NCBI GenBank assembly: GCA_902791865.1 | Contig: CADAXK010000020.1 | Coordinates: 1 to 38,437 of the forward strand | Direction of reading: 5' to 3' | DNA length: 38,437 nt | Source: an uncultured Bacteroidia bacterium | Lineage (GTDB): Bacteria; Bacteroidota; Bacteroidia; Bacteroidales; ML635J-15 | Shown here: positions 1 through 8,431 of the stretch, piece after piece | How the letters are laid out: every line of letters begins with the position of its first letter | Position numbering within the stretch: position 1 is the first letter of the stretch | Position numbers and translations under genes: made by a program | Notes under the pieces: generated by a model | Database searches by the model: none | What the model saw: the letters and a program-made list of their open reading frames with translations, nothing else | What the model was told of the DNA's origin: nothing

Positions 1-33
1 TCTTTGCCTTTCTTCTACTGTTAATTTTTCCAT
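1..33 (-). CDS. Possible 5' end of a divergent gene (partial)
   Basis: On the minus strand an ATG at 33 opens a frame that runs off the left edge and reads MEKLTVEERQR, a charged, plausible N-terminus. It would be transcribed divergently from glyA. Only 11 codons are visible, so no function can be given and the call rests on the start codon and on amino-acid composition alone. Confidence 0.35.
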   Translation of the reverse strand, partial: MEKLTVEERQR

Positions 34-234
34 TGTTGACCTTTTTTTATTTTACTGTTTTAGTGAATAAAAACGGTCAACCTATTTCAGGCATTGACAG
101 GTTTCAAACAACCTCAAACCTAGAAACCTAGAAACCCTGAAACATTTCTTTTTTTTTGAATCCTCATTGTGACAAATAATTATTACATTTGCCGAAAATT
201 TCAAAACACATTAAAAATTAAATAAAAATACATC

Positions 235-1515
235 ATGGTTAGAGATGAACAAATTTTCGACCTTATAAAAAAGGAAAGAGAAAGACAGATGAAGGGCATC
301 GAGCTCATCGCATCGGAGAACTTTGTAAGCGACCAGGTAATGGAAGCTATGGGTTCGGTAATGACAAACAAGTACGCTGAAGGTTATCCAGGAAAGCGTT
401 ACTATGGTGGTTGCGAAGTTGTTGACCAGAGCGAAACCCTCGCTATAGAAAGACTGAAAAAGATCTTCGGCGCTTGCTGGGCAAATGTACAGCCGCACTC
501 GGGCGCACAGGCAAACATGGCTGTTTTCCTTGCATGCCTCAATGTTGGCGACACCTTCCTCGGTCTTAACCTCGCACACGGCGGACACCTTTCACACGGT
601 TCACCAGTAAATATGTCGGGTATCAACTACAAGGCATTGGAATACAACGTAAAGGAAAGCGATGGTCGTGTTGACTACGACCAGCTCGAACGCGTTGCTC
701 GCGAAAACAAGCCGAAACTCATCATCGCTGGCGCATCAGCTTACAGCCGCGAATGGGACTACGCTCGCATCCGCAAGGTTGCCGATGAAATAGGCGCTAT
801 CTTTATGGTTGATATGTCGCACCCTGCAGGTCTTATCGCTGCCGGTTTGCTCGACAACCCAGTTAAGTACGCTCACATCGTTACCACTACTACTCACAAG
901 ACTCTCCGTGGTCCTCGTGGTGGTGTCATCATGATGGGTCAGGACTTCCCGAATCCTTGGGGCAAGAAGACTCCAAAGGGCGAAGTTAAGATGATGTCGG
1001 CATTGCTCGACTCTGCTGTATTCCCAGGCTGCCAGGGCGGTCCGTTGGAGCACGTTATCGCTGCTAAGGCTGTTGCTTTCGGCGAAGCTCTCACTCCAGA
1101 ATTCAAGGAATACCAGAAGCAGGTTAAGAAGAACGCTGCTGCTTTGGCTGACGCTTTCATGGCTAAGGGCTACAAGATTGTCAGCGGCGGTACCGACAAC
1201 CACTCGATGCTTGTTGACCTCCGCACCAAGTTCCCGGAACTCACCGGTAAGGTTGCTGAAAAGGCTCTCGTTGCAGCCGACATCACAACCAACAAGAACA
1301 TGGTTCCTTTCGACACCCGCAGCCCGTTCCAGACTTCAGGTCTGCGCTTCGGAACACCGGCTATCACAACCCGTGGCGTAAAGGAAGACAAGATGGCTGT
1401 TATCGTTGACCTCATCGACCGCGTTCTCTGCGATCCCGAAAACGAAAAGGTTATCGCTGAAGTTCGCGCCGAAGTCAACAAGATGATGGCAAACTATCCG
1501 CTTTTCGCTTGGTAG
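235..1515 (+). CDS. glyA: Serine hydroxymethyltransferase
   Basis: This is a cytoplasmic PLP enzyme that interconverts serine and glycine while charging tetrahydrofolate with a one-carbon unit. At 426 residues it has the usual bacterial length and is complete. Visible hallmarks are IELIASENF near residue 22, the [13 protein letters not shown] segment around 47-59, the cofactor-contacting VDMSHPAG motif (D193, H196) and the Schiff-base lysine K222 in [14 protein letters not shown]. The ATG at 235 is the natural start for the family. A -7-like TAcaTTTG lies at 184-191, but no well-spaced -33 box is seen. The gene stands alone and is closed by a hairpin terminator at 1539-1565. Confidence 0.97.
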   Translation: MVRDEQIFDLIKKERERQMKGIELIASENFVSDQVMEAMGSVMTNKYAEGYPGKRYYGGCEVVDQSETLAIERLKKIFGACWANVQPHSGAQANMAVFLACLNVGDTFLGLNLAHGGHLSHGSPVNMSGINYKALEYNVKESDGRVDYDQLERVARENKPKLIIAGASAYSREWDYARIRKVADEIGAIFMVDMSHPAGLIAAGLLDNPVKYAHIVTTTTHKTLRGPRGGVIMMGQDFPNPWGKKTPKGEVKMMSALLDSAVFPGCQGGPLEHVIAAKAVAFGEALTPEFKEYQKQVKKNAAALADAFMAKGYKIVSGGTDNHSMLVDLRTKFPELTGKVAEKALVAADITTNKNMVPFDTRSPFQTSGLRFGTPAITTRGVKEDKMAVIVDLIDRVLCDPENEKVIAEVRAEVNKMMANYPLFAW

Positions 1516-1538
1516 GAAATAAAAATGATTACAAATAT

Positions 1539-1565
1539 AAAGCCGCGTAAATGCGGCTTTTTTTG
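1539..1565 (+). terminator. glyA intrinsic terminator
   Basis: An 8-bp perfect stem, AAAGCCGC / GCGGCTTT (1539-1546 and 1553-1560), is followed by a run of T. It lies 24 bases after the glyA stop. Confidence 0.85.
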
Positions 1566-1641
1566 TTGCAGTATCTCTAATTTGAAGCATTCAGTTCGCA
1601 AGTTAAAGGATTTTATTGGTGTCGGCAAATTCACCCAGCCT

Positions 1642-1790
1642 GTCATTTCGGAAACCTGATTGAACCTGCGATACGGCACGGGGAGCAGTGAGAAATCGGT
1701 TGTCCGAAATCTGCTAACGAGATCAGATTACGGATAGACAGGCTCACAAGGCTCGTTCCTGCGCCTGTTCGCTTTGTCTTCCGAAATGAC
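1642..1790. repeat. Intergenic element with terminal inverted repeats (copy 1)
   Basis: A non-coding stretch bounded by perfect 12-bp inverted ends, GTCATTTCGGAA at 1642-1653 and TTCCGAAATGAC at 1779-1790. It holds a core resembling the element at 37904-38124: CGATACGGCACGGGGAGCAG here against CGATACGCAACGGAGAGCGT there. It contains no convincing gene. It is probably a MITE- or REP-like dispersed element. Together with the glyA terminator it accounts for most of the gene-free stretch 1516-1860. Confidence 0.7.
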
Positions 1791-1860
1791 ACTCTTTTTT
1801 ATAAGGAAGTGCCAACAACTGACTTATAATATTTTGCATACACCAACAAAAAAGTGTTAC

Positions 1861-1949
1861 ATTCCGCCAAAATATTTTTCAGATTTCAGCGGAATCTATA
1901 ATATAAAACACACATTCCGCTAATACTTTATATAGATTTCAGCGGAATC
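1861..1949. repeat. Direct repeat flanking the ATPase gene, downstream copy
   Basis: An 89-bp sequence that matches 3422-3510 at about 80 of 89 positions. It contains two 35-bp dyads of the form ATTCCGC-N21-GCGGAAT, at 1861-1895 and 1914-1948, separated by 18 bp. It ends 10 bp from the stop codon of the minus-strand ATPase gene. Confidence 0.9.
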
Positions 1950-1959
1950 TTTTTGAGAG

Positions 1960-3378
1960 CTATGCAAATAAATTATTTAATACCAGATTGTTATCTAAAA
2001 TTTGCGAGTGAGAATTAGGTAAAACACCCTGTGTAGTTATCATTATAAGAAATACAGACTTACCCGTCTCGTTTTCTTCAATAAAAGTTTCGACTTTGTT
2101 GTTGAGATTTTTCTCGTATGCGGCGGTTATGGAATATTGCTTGTTTGTCCATTTCATTTCGCAAAGCGTAATGGAATTGTCGTTTCTGTCGATTACAAGG
2201 TCTATTTGTGCGCCGCCATCTTGTTTATTACTTCGCCACGAATATACATTTGTGATTACACCCGAAATTCCAAGACCTTTTTTTATCTGCCTTACATGAG
2301 CAAGACACAGCTGTTCAAATGCATATCCAATCCATGCATTGCGCAGTGTGGAACGAGAATTTTTCGACCAGAATTCCTCGTCGTTTATCTTGCGCTCCCA
2401 AATGAAATTAAGATAAAACAAGGTGTAAAAATCAACAAGCTGGAACAATGCTGTCTTCTTTTTCTTGTCGAAGGGTGTGTAGCAACGAACGAAACCACAG
2501 TTTTCCAGGTCTGCCAATGCCTTCGAGAATGTTCCACCATCTGCTACTTTCAAACCTTTGACTATTTCATCCCGCGAAAGACCCTTTTTCTTGCTTCCAA
2601 GCAACTGGACAATACCTATATATAATTTTGAATTTGTAAACAATGAGGCATATAGGTTGTTGAATTCGCCACGAAGCACTGCGTTCTGCCTGAAAAAGAG
2701 GAAATCAACATTTTTTGCAAGACTTAAGGAAGAATCGAGCAGGCTTAAATAATATGGTATGCCTCCGAAAATCATGTAACATTCGGCAATCATGGTTCTT
2801 CCCCAGCGGAATTTGCGCGATTTCAGATAAAGTTCCGTTTCCTTGAGCGTAAAAGGTTCAAGGCGAATGTGCAATGTAATGCGGTTGTGAAGTCCACCAC
2901 GGTTGTTTATCAGCTTGTCCATCATCCACGATGTTGCCGAACCGCAGACGACGAGCATAATATCGTTGCGAGCAGATGCCCAGCTGTTCCAAAAGTGCTC
3001 GAATGCTGCAATGAAAACCGCATCCGACTTATCCATCCAGGGCAGTTCGTCAAGGAAAATGACTTTTTTCCGCGACTTGGGCAATGTGCATATAAGCCTT
3101 TTCAGTTCTGCGAATGCCTCCTGCCACGATGATAAATCCGCAACATCAACAAGTCCCTGTTCTCGTAGGGCATTGGCAAAGCAGACCAACTGCTCGCGTC
3201 TCGTAACGTTCATCATTGCTGTATATTGAAAATCAATTTGCGGAAAAGCATTTCTAACCAAAAATGTTTTTCCAACCCTTCGACGACCGTACACAGCCAC
3301 AAATTCCGATTGCTTTGATTTGTAGTAGCGGGATAGTTGCCCCAATTCAAATTCTCGACCGACGATTTTTTTGTCCAT
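1960..3378 (-). CDS. AAA-type ATPase with DUF234-like C-terminal nuclease-fold domain
   Basis: A 472-residue archaeal-type ATPase. The N-terminal P-loop domain shows Walker A GRRRVGKT at 31-38 and Walker B VIFLDE at 106-111. A winged-helix-like middle follows. The C-terminal region (about 340-472) reads like DUF234, with a PD-(D/E)XK signature: D393 and D397 in QIDLVIDR, then E407-M-K409 in TLCEMKW. I chose the ATG at 3378 (MDKKIVGRE) because family members begin just before GRE; ATGs at 3384 and 3420 are alternatives. The gene is isolated on its strand and sits between two 89-bp direct repeats, which suggests a cassette. The physiological role of these ATPases is poorly known; mobile-element or defence roles are inference. 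Confidence 0.85.
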   Translation of the reverse strand: MDKKIVGREFELGQLSRYYKSKQSEFVAVYGRRRVGKTFLVRNAFPQIDFQYTAMMNVTRREQLVCFANALREQGLVDVADLSSWQEAFAELKRLICTLPKSRKKVIFLDELPWMDKSDAVFIAAFEHFWNSWASARNDIMLVVCGSATSWMMDKLINNRGGLHNRITLHIRLEPFTLKETELYLKSRKFRWGRTMIAECYMIFGGIPYYLSLLDSSLSLAKNVDFLFFRQNAVLRGEFNNLYASLFTNSKLYIGIVQLLGSKKKGLSRDEIVKGLKVADGGTFSKALADLENCGFVRCYTPFDKKKKTALFQLVDFYTLFYLNFIWERKINDEEFWSKNSRSTLRNAWIGYAFEQLCLAHVRQIKKGLGISGVITNVYSWRSNKQDGGAQIDLVIDRNDNSITLCEMKWTNKQYSITAAYEKNLNNKVETFIEENETGKSVFLIMITTQGVLPNSHSQILDNNLVLNNLFA

Positions 3379-3421
3379 ATACATTTCATTTAACCTCACA
3401 AAGGTAATAATAATTTCCAAT

Positions 3422-3510
3422 ATTCCGCCAAAATATTTTTCAAATTTCAGCGGAATCTATACTTAAATACACACATTTCGCTTATACTTTATATAAATTC
3501 CAGCGGAATC
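3422..3510. repeat. Direct repeat flanking the ATPase gene, upstream copy
   Basis: The second 89-bp copy, in the same orientation as 1861-1949 and about 90% identical. Its dyads lie at 3422-3456 and 3475-3509 with the same N21 spacers and the same 18-bp gap; the second dyad has one mismatch in its left arm (ATTTCGC). It lies just upstream of the ATPase start, so it probably also carries that gene's promoter. Confidence 0.9.
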
Positions 3511-3660
3511 ATTTTGAAATTTATTTTGTAAGTTATTGTTTATTAATGTAATAAATAGAAATGTCTTTAAATAATATGTAAATATAACTTTGTTTTTATG
3601 AATGTTTGCTTCTTGAGTTGATGCTCGTTCTAATTTCTGAAATTTTGTTATTATTGTTTT

Positions 3661-3690
3661 TTTGAGTGAGCTGAATTTTGTTTAATTTTG
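3661..3690 (+). promoter_or_regulatory. Bacteroidota-type promoter for the TonB-like gene
   Basis: TTTG at 3661-3664, an 18-bp spacer, and TAatTTTG at 3683-3690. This fits the -33/-7 consensus of the phylum's housekeeping sigma factor. Transcription would start about 10 bases before the TTG start codon at 3707. Confidence 0.6.
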
Positions 3691-3706
3691 TGGAAAACTT
3701 ATTGCG

Positions 3707-4441
3707 TTGTCGTTTTTTCGCAGAAATATTAACGGAATACTAGGTACGATCCTTTTTCACCTGATTGTGATATGCGTGTGTCTTGCTTGCAAGATAGGCG
3801 TGTTGCAAAAGGAACCGGAAAGCTATATCATAATCGATCCTCAGGATTTCGACATGGAAGAAAAACAGTCGTCGGAAGCTGAGGATGATATGATGACCGA
3901 TGAGCAGATTGCCCAGTATATGGAAAGGCTCGGCGTTACTGGTTCCAATTATTCGGGAACTCGCACATATCAGCCATCTGCTGGGCAATCTATGTCGGAA
4001 GCCGACATGAAGGCCAGGTACGAGGAGCAATTCCTGCGCGAGAAGTATGGCGACAATTACGATGATGCACAAAATAGAACATACGAGGATTATATAGACC
4101 AGTCGCGCATGGAACAGTACCAGTCCGACAATAAGCCTCGCAACATGGTGAAGTCTGGACCGGCGCTTGTATATGCCGAACTAGATAACAAGCAGCGCGA
4201 AGCTTCATATTTGCATGTGCCTGTTTTTACCTGTGAGGGTAGTGGGGTTGTGGTTGTCAGAATTTCGGTGGCGGCAAGTGGGAAGGTTTCTTCTGCAGAG
4301 GTTGTGTCGTCTAATCTTACATCCGATGTGGAGTGTTTGACGAATGCAGCGCGAAATGCGGCTTTAAAATCGGCCTTCTCGAAGATTTCAGGCAACAAGG
4401 CAGAAGGGGGGAAGATAACCTATACCTTTGTAAAGCAGTAA
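3707..4441 (+). CDS. TonB-like energy transducer family protein
   Basis: A 244-residue single-pass envelope protein. A hydrophobic segment at about 9-28 is followed by an acidic, Gln- and Tyr-rich linker (about 45-150). The C-terminal domain (about 165-244) has the TonB-C pattern: a strand VVVVRISVAASGKVSSAEVV, a conserved-looking Cys in DVECLTNAA, and a final GGKITYTFVKQ strand. TonB proteins couple the proton gradient to outer-membrane receptors, but no ExbB/ExbD or receptor is nearby and the linker is not Pro-rich, so this may be a TonB-domain protein with another job. The start appears to be TTG at 3707: it is the only plausible initiator before the membrane segment and lies just after the promoter. 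Confidence 0.65.
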   Translation: MSFFRRNINGILGTILFHLIVICVCLACKIGVLQKEPESYIIIDPQDFDMEEKQSSEAEDDMMTDEQIAQYMERLGVTGSNYSGTRTYQPSAGQSMSEADMKARYEEQFLREKYGDNYDDAQNRTYEDYIDQSRMEQYQSDNKPRNMVKSGPALVYAELDNKQREASYLHVPVFTCEGSGVVVVRISVAASGKVSSAEVVSSNLTSDVECLTNAARNAALKSAFSKISGNKAEGGKITYTFVKQ

Positions 4442-4456
4442 GATTTGTAATAAAAA

Positions 4457-4486
4457 AACAAAAGGCGACATTTGCCACCTTTTGTT
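4457..4486. terminator. Bidirectional terminator between the TonB-like gene and rplI
   Basis: Stem AACAAAAGG (4457-4465) / CCTTTTGTT (4478-4486), with A-rich and T-rich flanks. It lies between two converging genes and can serve both. Confidence 0.75.
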
Positions 4487-4510
4487 TAAATTGCTATTTA
4501 ATACTAAGTA

Positions 4511-4969
4511 TTATTCTGCTGTTTCTTCGGTAATAACATTGAAGCTGAAATTTGCCTTGATGTTCTTGTAAAGACGAACAGAAGCATTGTACTTTCCAAC
4601 TTCCTTTATTGCCTTGTCCTTCATGAGGATGTTCTTGCGGTCGATTTCGAATCCCTTTGTTGCAAGAGCTTCAGCCAACATAATGGTGTTGATTGAGCCG
4701 AAAATCTTTCCAGTTGATGAAGTCTTTGTAGCGATAGTAAGTTCGAGACCTTCCATCTTAGCAGCAAGAGCTTCTGCTTCTTCGCGGAGCTTAGCTTCCT
4801 TGTGTGCTCTCTGCTTCATGTTTTCTGCATGGATTTTCTTTGCAGTTTCGGTTGCAAGAATTGCGTAACCCTGAGGAATGAGATAGTTTCTTCCGTATCC
4901 AGGTTTTACATTAACTATTTCGTCTCTGTGACCTAAGTTTTCTACGTCTTGTTTCAGTATGATTTCCAT
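4511..4969 (-). CDS. rplI: 50S ribosomal protein L9
   Basis: A 152-residue L9 that binds 23S rRNA at the base of the L1 stalk. The N-terminal RNA-binding domain shows the family signature: MEIILKQDVENLGHRDEIV, then VKPGYGRNYLIPQGYA. A charged central helix (about 45-75) joins it to the C-terminal domain (about 78-152). It is the last gene of the rpsF-rpsR-rplI operon, 17 bp after rpsR, and ends at a shared terminator. Confidence 0.97.
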   Translation of the reverse strand: MEIILKQDVENLGHRDEIVNVKPGYGRNYLIPQGYAILATETAKKIHAENMKQRAHKEAKLREEAEALAAKMEGLELTIATKTSSTGKIFGSINTIMLAEALATKGFEIDRKNILMKDKAIKEVGKYNASVRLYKNIKANFSFNVITEETAE

Positions 4970-4986
4970 TTCTATTCCTCCTTTAA

Positions 4987-5256
4987 TTATTTCATCATGT
5001 CGGTTACGTATGGCAACAATGCGAGGTGTCTAGCTCTCTTAACTGCCTGAGCGACTTTGCGGTGATATTTGAGAGATGTACCGGTGAGGCGTCTCGGCAA
5101 TATCTTACCCTGTTCGTTCAAGAATTTCTTAAGGAACTGCGGATCCTTGTAGTCAACATATTTAATGCGGCTTCTGAGGAAACGGCAGTATTTTTTCTTC
5201 TTAACTTCAACTGCCAAAGGAGTTAAATATCTGATTTCTGAATTATTCTGTGCCAT
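4987..5256 (-). CDS. rpsR: 30S ribosomal protein S18
   Basis: An 89-residue S18 with the family core [45 protein letters not shown] and [11 protein letters not shown]. It pairs with S6 on the platform of the small subunit. It starts 2 bp after the rpsF stop, without an intervening ssb gene, an arrangement common in Bacteroidota. Confidence 0.97.
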   Translation of the reverse strand: MAQNNSEIRYLTPLAVEVKKKKYCRFLRSRIKYVDYKDPQFLKKFLNEQGKILPRRLTGTSLKYHRKVAQAVKRARHLALLPYVTDMMK

Positions 5257-5258
5257 AA

Positions 5259-5603
5259 TTATTCCTCCTTTTTAGATTCTTGTTCTCTTCTTTTCTTTTC
5301 GCTGTAAGCAACTGCATGCTTGTCCATCTTGAAAGTAAGGAAGCGCATGATCTTTTCATCACGTCTGTACTCGGTTTCGAGCTTGTTGATGAATGAACCA
5401 TCGGCCTTGAACTCAAACAAGTGGTAAAAGCCTGTTGTTTTCTTCTGGATGGAGTAAGCCATTTTTCTAAGACCCCAGTCCTCTTCGTGTACCAATTCAC
5501 CATTTTCGGTGATGTACTTCTTGAATTTTTCAACCGTTTCCTTCATCTGTGGCTCAGACAAAACGGGAGTTGCAATGAAAACGGTTTCGTACTGATTAAT
5601 CAT
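5259..5603 (-). CDS. rpsF: 30S ribosomal protein S6
   Basis: A 114-residue S6 beginning [17 protein letters not shown], with the conserved [25 protein letters not shown] segment and [11 protein letters not shown] near the C-terminus. The last residues are a charged tail ([13 protein letters not shown]). It is the first gene of a three-gene ribosomal operon, read from a promoter whose -7 box lies at 5658-5665. Confidence 0.97.
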   Translation of the reverse strand: MINQYETVFIATPVLSEPQMKETVEKFKKYITENGELVHEEDWGLRKMAYSIQKKTTGFYHLFEFKADGSFINKLETEYRRDEKIMRFLTFKMDKHAVAYSEKKRREQESKKEE

Positions 5604-5657
5604 AATCTTTAAAAATCAATTTGTTAATAAATAAAATACTTTAAAATTTTTGCTCGG

Positions 5658-5665
5658 CAAAGGTA
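5658..5665 (-). promoter_or_regulatory. -7 box for the rpsF operon
   Basis: On the minus strand this reads TAccTTTG followed by C, an excellent match to the -7 consensus. It gives a leader of roughly 50 bases. The -33 box is weak (TTCG at about the right distance). Confidence 0.5.
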
Positions 5666-5762
5666 CAACAATATTTTGGAATAAACGAAAATATCTTTCT
5701 CTTTTTTGAGTAAATGTTTAATGTATTGTAAATTAGTGTGATAACAAAAAATCGTGATAATA

Positions 5763-5786
5763 AAAAAGCCACCGAAGTGGCTTTTT
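5763..5786 (-). terminator. metK terminator
   Basis: A perfect 10-bp stem, AAAAAGCCAC / GTGGCTTTTT, with a 4-base loop (5763-5772 and 5777-5786), placed 21 bases beyond the metK stop. Confidence 0.85.
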
Positions 5787-5806
5787 GTTAATGTGTGCAT
5801 TTGTGA

Positions 5807-7066
5807 TTATAGTCCGAATTCCTTCTTTACCTTGTCAATATAGTCTAGTTTCTCCCAAGTGAAGAGTTCAACTTCTCTCTCTATTTTCTTTCCGTCGGCT
5901 ATGAAAGTTTTCTTTACGACCTTTGGTTCGCGACCAAAATGTCCGTATGCTGCTGTTTCTGCATAAATTGGGTTCAACAGCTTGAGGCGCTTCTGTATTG
6001 CTTCGGGAGTGAGCGGGAAGATTTTCTTTACCTTCTCGGCTATTTCAGCATCGCTCATCTTGACGTTTGCTGTTCCGTATGTGTTAACATAAATTCCAAC
6101 TGGTTCGGCAACGCCTATTGCGTAAGCAACCTGAATGAGGATTTCGTTTGCTACGCCTGCTGCCACAAGGTTCTTGGCAATGTGACGGGCTGCGTATGCT
6201 GCCGAACGGTCAACCTTTGAAGGGTCCTTTCCGCTGAATGCTCCACCACCGTGTGCGCCTTTGCCGCCGTATGTGTCAACGATAATCTTGCGACCGGTAA
6301 GTCCGCTGTCGCCGTGAGGTCCGCCGATGACAAACTTTCCTGTCGGGTTTACAAACAACTTGAAGTCCTTCTTGAAAAGCTTCTGTGTACGTGCTGGCAA
6401 ATCGGCTATGACTTTAGGTATTAAGATTTTGCGGACATCCTTTTCAATCTTGTCAAGCATCTTCTTTTCGTTCTTGTCGAATTCGTCATGCTGGGTTGAA
6501 ATAACAATGGTATCGATTCTTACTGGATTGTGCTTTTCATCGTACTCAATGGTTATCTGCGACTTTGCATCGGGACGTAGGTAAGTCATTTCTTTTCCTT
6601 CGCGGCGGATTTCCGACAATTTTTTCAGCATTCTGTGTGCAAGATCGAGTGGGAGAGGCATGTATGTGTCGGTGTCCTTGCATGCGTAGCCGAACATCAT
6701 TCCTTGGTCGCCAGCACCTTGTTCTTCGTGAAGTCCCTTGCCTTTTTCAACGCCCTGGTTGATGTCGGGCGACTGTTCGTGTATTGCAGACATTACTCCG
6801 CACGAATTGCCATCGAAGCGATATTCGCCTTTGGTGTAGCCTATTCCGTTGACAACTTTGCGCACAACGCTCTGGACGTCAACGTATGCTTTTGAGTTTA
6901 CTTCGCCCGCAACAACAACCAAGCCAGTGGTTACAAGTGTTTCGCAGGCAACTTTAGATTTTGGATCCTGTGCCAGAAATTCATCTAATATCGAGTCTGA
7001 AATCTGGTCTGCTACTTTGTCGGGATGTCCTTCCGACACTGATTCTGATGTAAAATAATAGTTCAT
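5807..7066 (-). CDS. metK: S-adenosylmethionine synthase
   Basis: A 419-residue cytoplasmic enzyme that makes S-adenosylmethionine from methionine and ATP. Visible motifs include [17 protein letters not shown] at the N-terminus, the [12 protein letters not shown] loop near 116-127, and the glycine-rich [19 protein letters not shown] motif in the C-terminal half. The length is slightly above the common 380-400 and typical of Bacteroidota forms. It is a single-gene transcript with its own promoter (7183-7213) and terminator. I looked for a SAM riboswitch in the roughly 110-base leader and saw none I could support. Confidence 0.97.
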   Translation of the reverse strand: MNYYFTSESVSEGHPDKVADQISDSILDEFLAQDPKSKVACETLVTTGLVVVAGEVNSKAYVDVQSVVRKVVNGIGYTKGEYRFDGNSCGVMSAIHEQSPDINQGVEKGKGLHEEQGAGDQGMMFGYACKDTDTYMPLPLDLAHRMLKKLSEIRREGKEMTYLRPDAKSQITIEYDEKHNPVRIDTIVISTQHDEFDKNEKKMLDKIEKDVRKILIPKVIADLPARTQKLFKKDFKLFVNPTGKFVIGGPHGDSGLTGRKIIVDTYGGKGAHGGGAFSGKDPSKVDRSAAYAARHIAKNLVAAGVANEILIQVAYAIGVAEPVGIYVNTYGTANVKMSDAEIAEKVKKIFPLTPEAIQKRLKLLNPIYAETAAYGHFGREPKVVKKTFIADGKKIEREVELFTWEKLDYIDKVKKEFGL

Positions 7067-7182
7067 CTGTCAATAATTTAAACATTAATAACAGGAACGA
7101 TAAGGATGTAACTGGGAATTTGTGTTTTTAGCATTTTTTTCCGTGGTTGCAAGCATCCAAATCTTTCCACAAAATTTCACCG

Positions 7183-7213
7183 CAAAGGTATTGCATTTAT
7201 AGCAATGTGCAAG
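7183..7213 (-). promoter_or_regulatory. metK promoter
   Basis: Minus-strand CTTG (7210-7213), 19 bp, then TAccTTTG (7183-7190). Spacing and sequence fit the Bacteroidota -33/-7 consensus. Confidence 0.65.
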
Positions 7214-7286
7214 TTAAATTTTTGCAAAAAAATTAACAGCCTAATGTTTGCTGGCGATAGGTCTGATAATGAATGCGATGGTTTAT

Positions 7287-7327
7287 ATATAATTGAAGGG
7301 GCGAGAAACTCGCCCCTTCAATTATAT
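7287..7327 (-). terminator. lgt terminator with a 19-bp perfect stem
   Basis: Arms 7287-7305 and 7309-7327 are perfectly complementary around a 3-base AAA loop; the core is GGGGCGAG/CTCGCCCC. It lies 21 bases after the lgt stop. A-T pairs extend both sides of the stem, so it could stop transcription from either direction. Confidence 0.85.
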
Positions 7328-7347
7328 GGTATTTTGATAACAACAAA

Positions 7348-8247
7348 TTATTTTTTATTCTTTGTTGTGTTTGCAATCGGTTCTGTTTTCCCTTTTTTCC
7401 AATACTGTCTTACAACAAGCACAATTCCGAATATAATAAAAGGTATGCTTAGCAGTTGTCCAATTGTAATAGGTGCATTCCAGATGAATTCGGCTTGTTC
7501 GGTCTTGGTGTATTCGATAAGGAAGCGGAAGCCGAAAAGTACAAGGACAAACCATCCGAGGAAGGTGCCGTGTTTCCAGTTCTTGGCAAATTTGCTGTAT
7601 ATCAGGAAGAATACGAAGAACATTGCAATGTAGAAGAATGCTTCGTAAAGCTGTGTGGGATGGCGTGCAATCATAAATTCCGACAGGCATTCGGAGCCGA
7701 GGTCGGGACAAGCACCATTGGATGCAATGTATGCCTCGTTTAAGTCTTCCATGTTGCGCATGAATTTTACGCCCCACGGCAATGTGGTTGGAACGCCTAG
7801 GATTTCGCTGTTGATGAAATTACCGATGCGTACAAATGCGCCTGCTAGCGGAACTACCACCGCGACCTTGTCCAACGATTCGAAGTATGGCATTTTTGTG
7901 CGTCGAGCATAGAGCCATATTGCCAGCAGTATTCCTATTGCACCGCCGTGGCTTGCTAAGCCACCTTCCCATACTTTCAGTATTTCGAGCGGATGTGACA
8001 GGTAGTAGCCCGGATTGTAGAAAAGGCAATGCCCAAGTCTAAGACCAATGACGCAACCCAAAATGATGTAGATTGCAAACTTGTCGGTTTGCTTTTGTTC
8101 GTAGCCTTCTTTTTTCATTATCCGCCCTAGTACAATGTATCCGAGCAGGAATCCTATAGCCAAAAGCAGGCCGTACCATCTTATTCCGTGTTCGCCGATT
8201 GAAAATATTACTGGGTCGGCATCCCAGACAAAGTATAAAAGGTTCAT
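7348..8247 (-). CDS. lgt: Prolipoprotein diacylglyceryl transferase
   Basis: A 299-residue polytopic inner-membrane enzyme that transfers diacylglycerol from phosphatidylglycerol to the lipobox cysteine, the first step of lipoprotein maturation. It has about seven hydrophobic segments. The family motifs are in order: IRWYGLLLAIGFLLGY, WEGGLASHGGAIG with the functionally important His, VRIGNFINSEILG, and RHPTQLYEAF. It is a single gene with a strong hairpin terminator. Its substrates include the many lipoproteins encoded elsewhere in this window. Confidence 0.96.
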   Translation of the reverse strand: MNLLYFVWDADPVIFSIGEHGIRWYGLLLAIGFLLGYIVLGRIMKKEGYEQKQTDKFAIYIILGCVIGLRLGHCLFYNPGYYLSHPLEILKVWEGGLASHGGAIGILLAIWLYARRTKMPYFESLDKVAVVVPLAGAFVRIGNFINSEILGVPTTLPWGVKFMRNMEDLNEAYIASNGACPDLGSECLSEFMIARHPTQLYEAFFYIAMFFVFFLIYSKFAKNWKHGTFLGWFVLVLFGFRFLIEYTKTEQAEFIWNAPITIGQLLSIPFIIFGIVLVVRQYWKKGKTEPIANTTKNKK

Positions 8248-8349
8248 AAGTTCCTATGTTTCTAAGTTTCTGTGTTTCTGGTTTCTAGTTTCTAGTTCAA
8301 AGTTCAAGGTTCAAAGATTTGAAAATATGATGATTTGAAGATTTGTAGC

Positions 8350-8374
8350 GATGTGGCAGGCCACGTCGCCACAG
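8350..8374. repeat. Small inverted repeat in an AT-rich spacer
   Basis: TGTGGC and GCCACA face each other around 8350-8374. They lie within a spacer (8248-8431) that also contains short iterated words such as TTTCTAGTTTCTAGTTCAAA and CCATTATCAATTATTCATTA. No gene is seen; this is low-complexity intergenic sequence. Confidence 0.4.
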
Positions 8375-8431
8375 ATTATCCATTATCAATTATTCATTAT
8401 CAATTGTCCATTGTTAATTGTCCATTCTCCA

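Noticed and set aside
736..1203. Long open frame opposite glyA
   Set aside because: It is a shadow frame produced by the codon bias of glyA; there is no start context or family resemblance.
5604..5660. Possible S6:S18-binding leader RNA with a CCG element (TTTGCCGAGCAAA hairpin)
   Set aside because: The small hairpin overlaps the -7 box, so most of it would not be transcribed, and the rest of the known motif is not seen.
7067..7182. Possible SAM riboswitch in the metK leader
   Set aside because: The leader has no recognisable SAM-I or SAM-II core and no terminator-like hairpin next to the start. Length alone is not evidence.
8250..8430. Possible CRISPR-like array from iterated short words
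   Set aside because: The units are irregular 8-14 base words without constant repeat and spacer lengths and without cas genes nearby.
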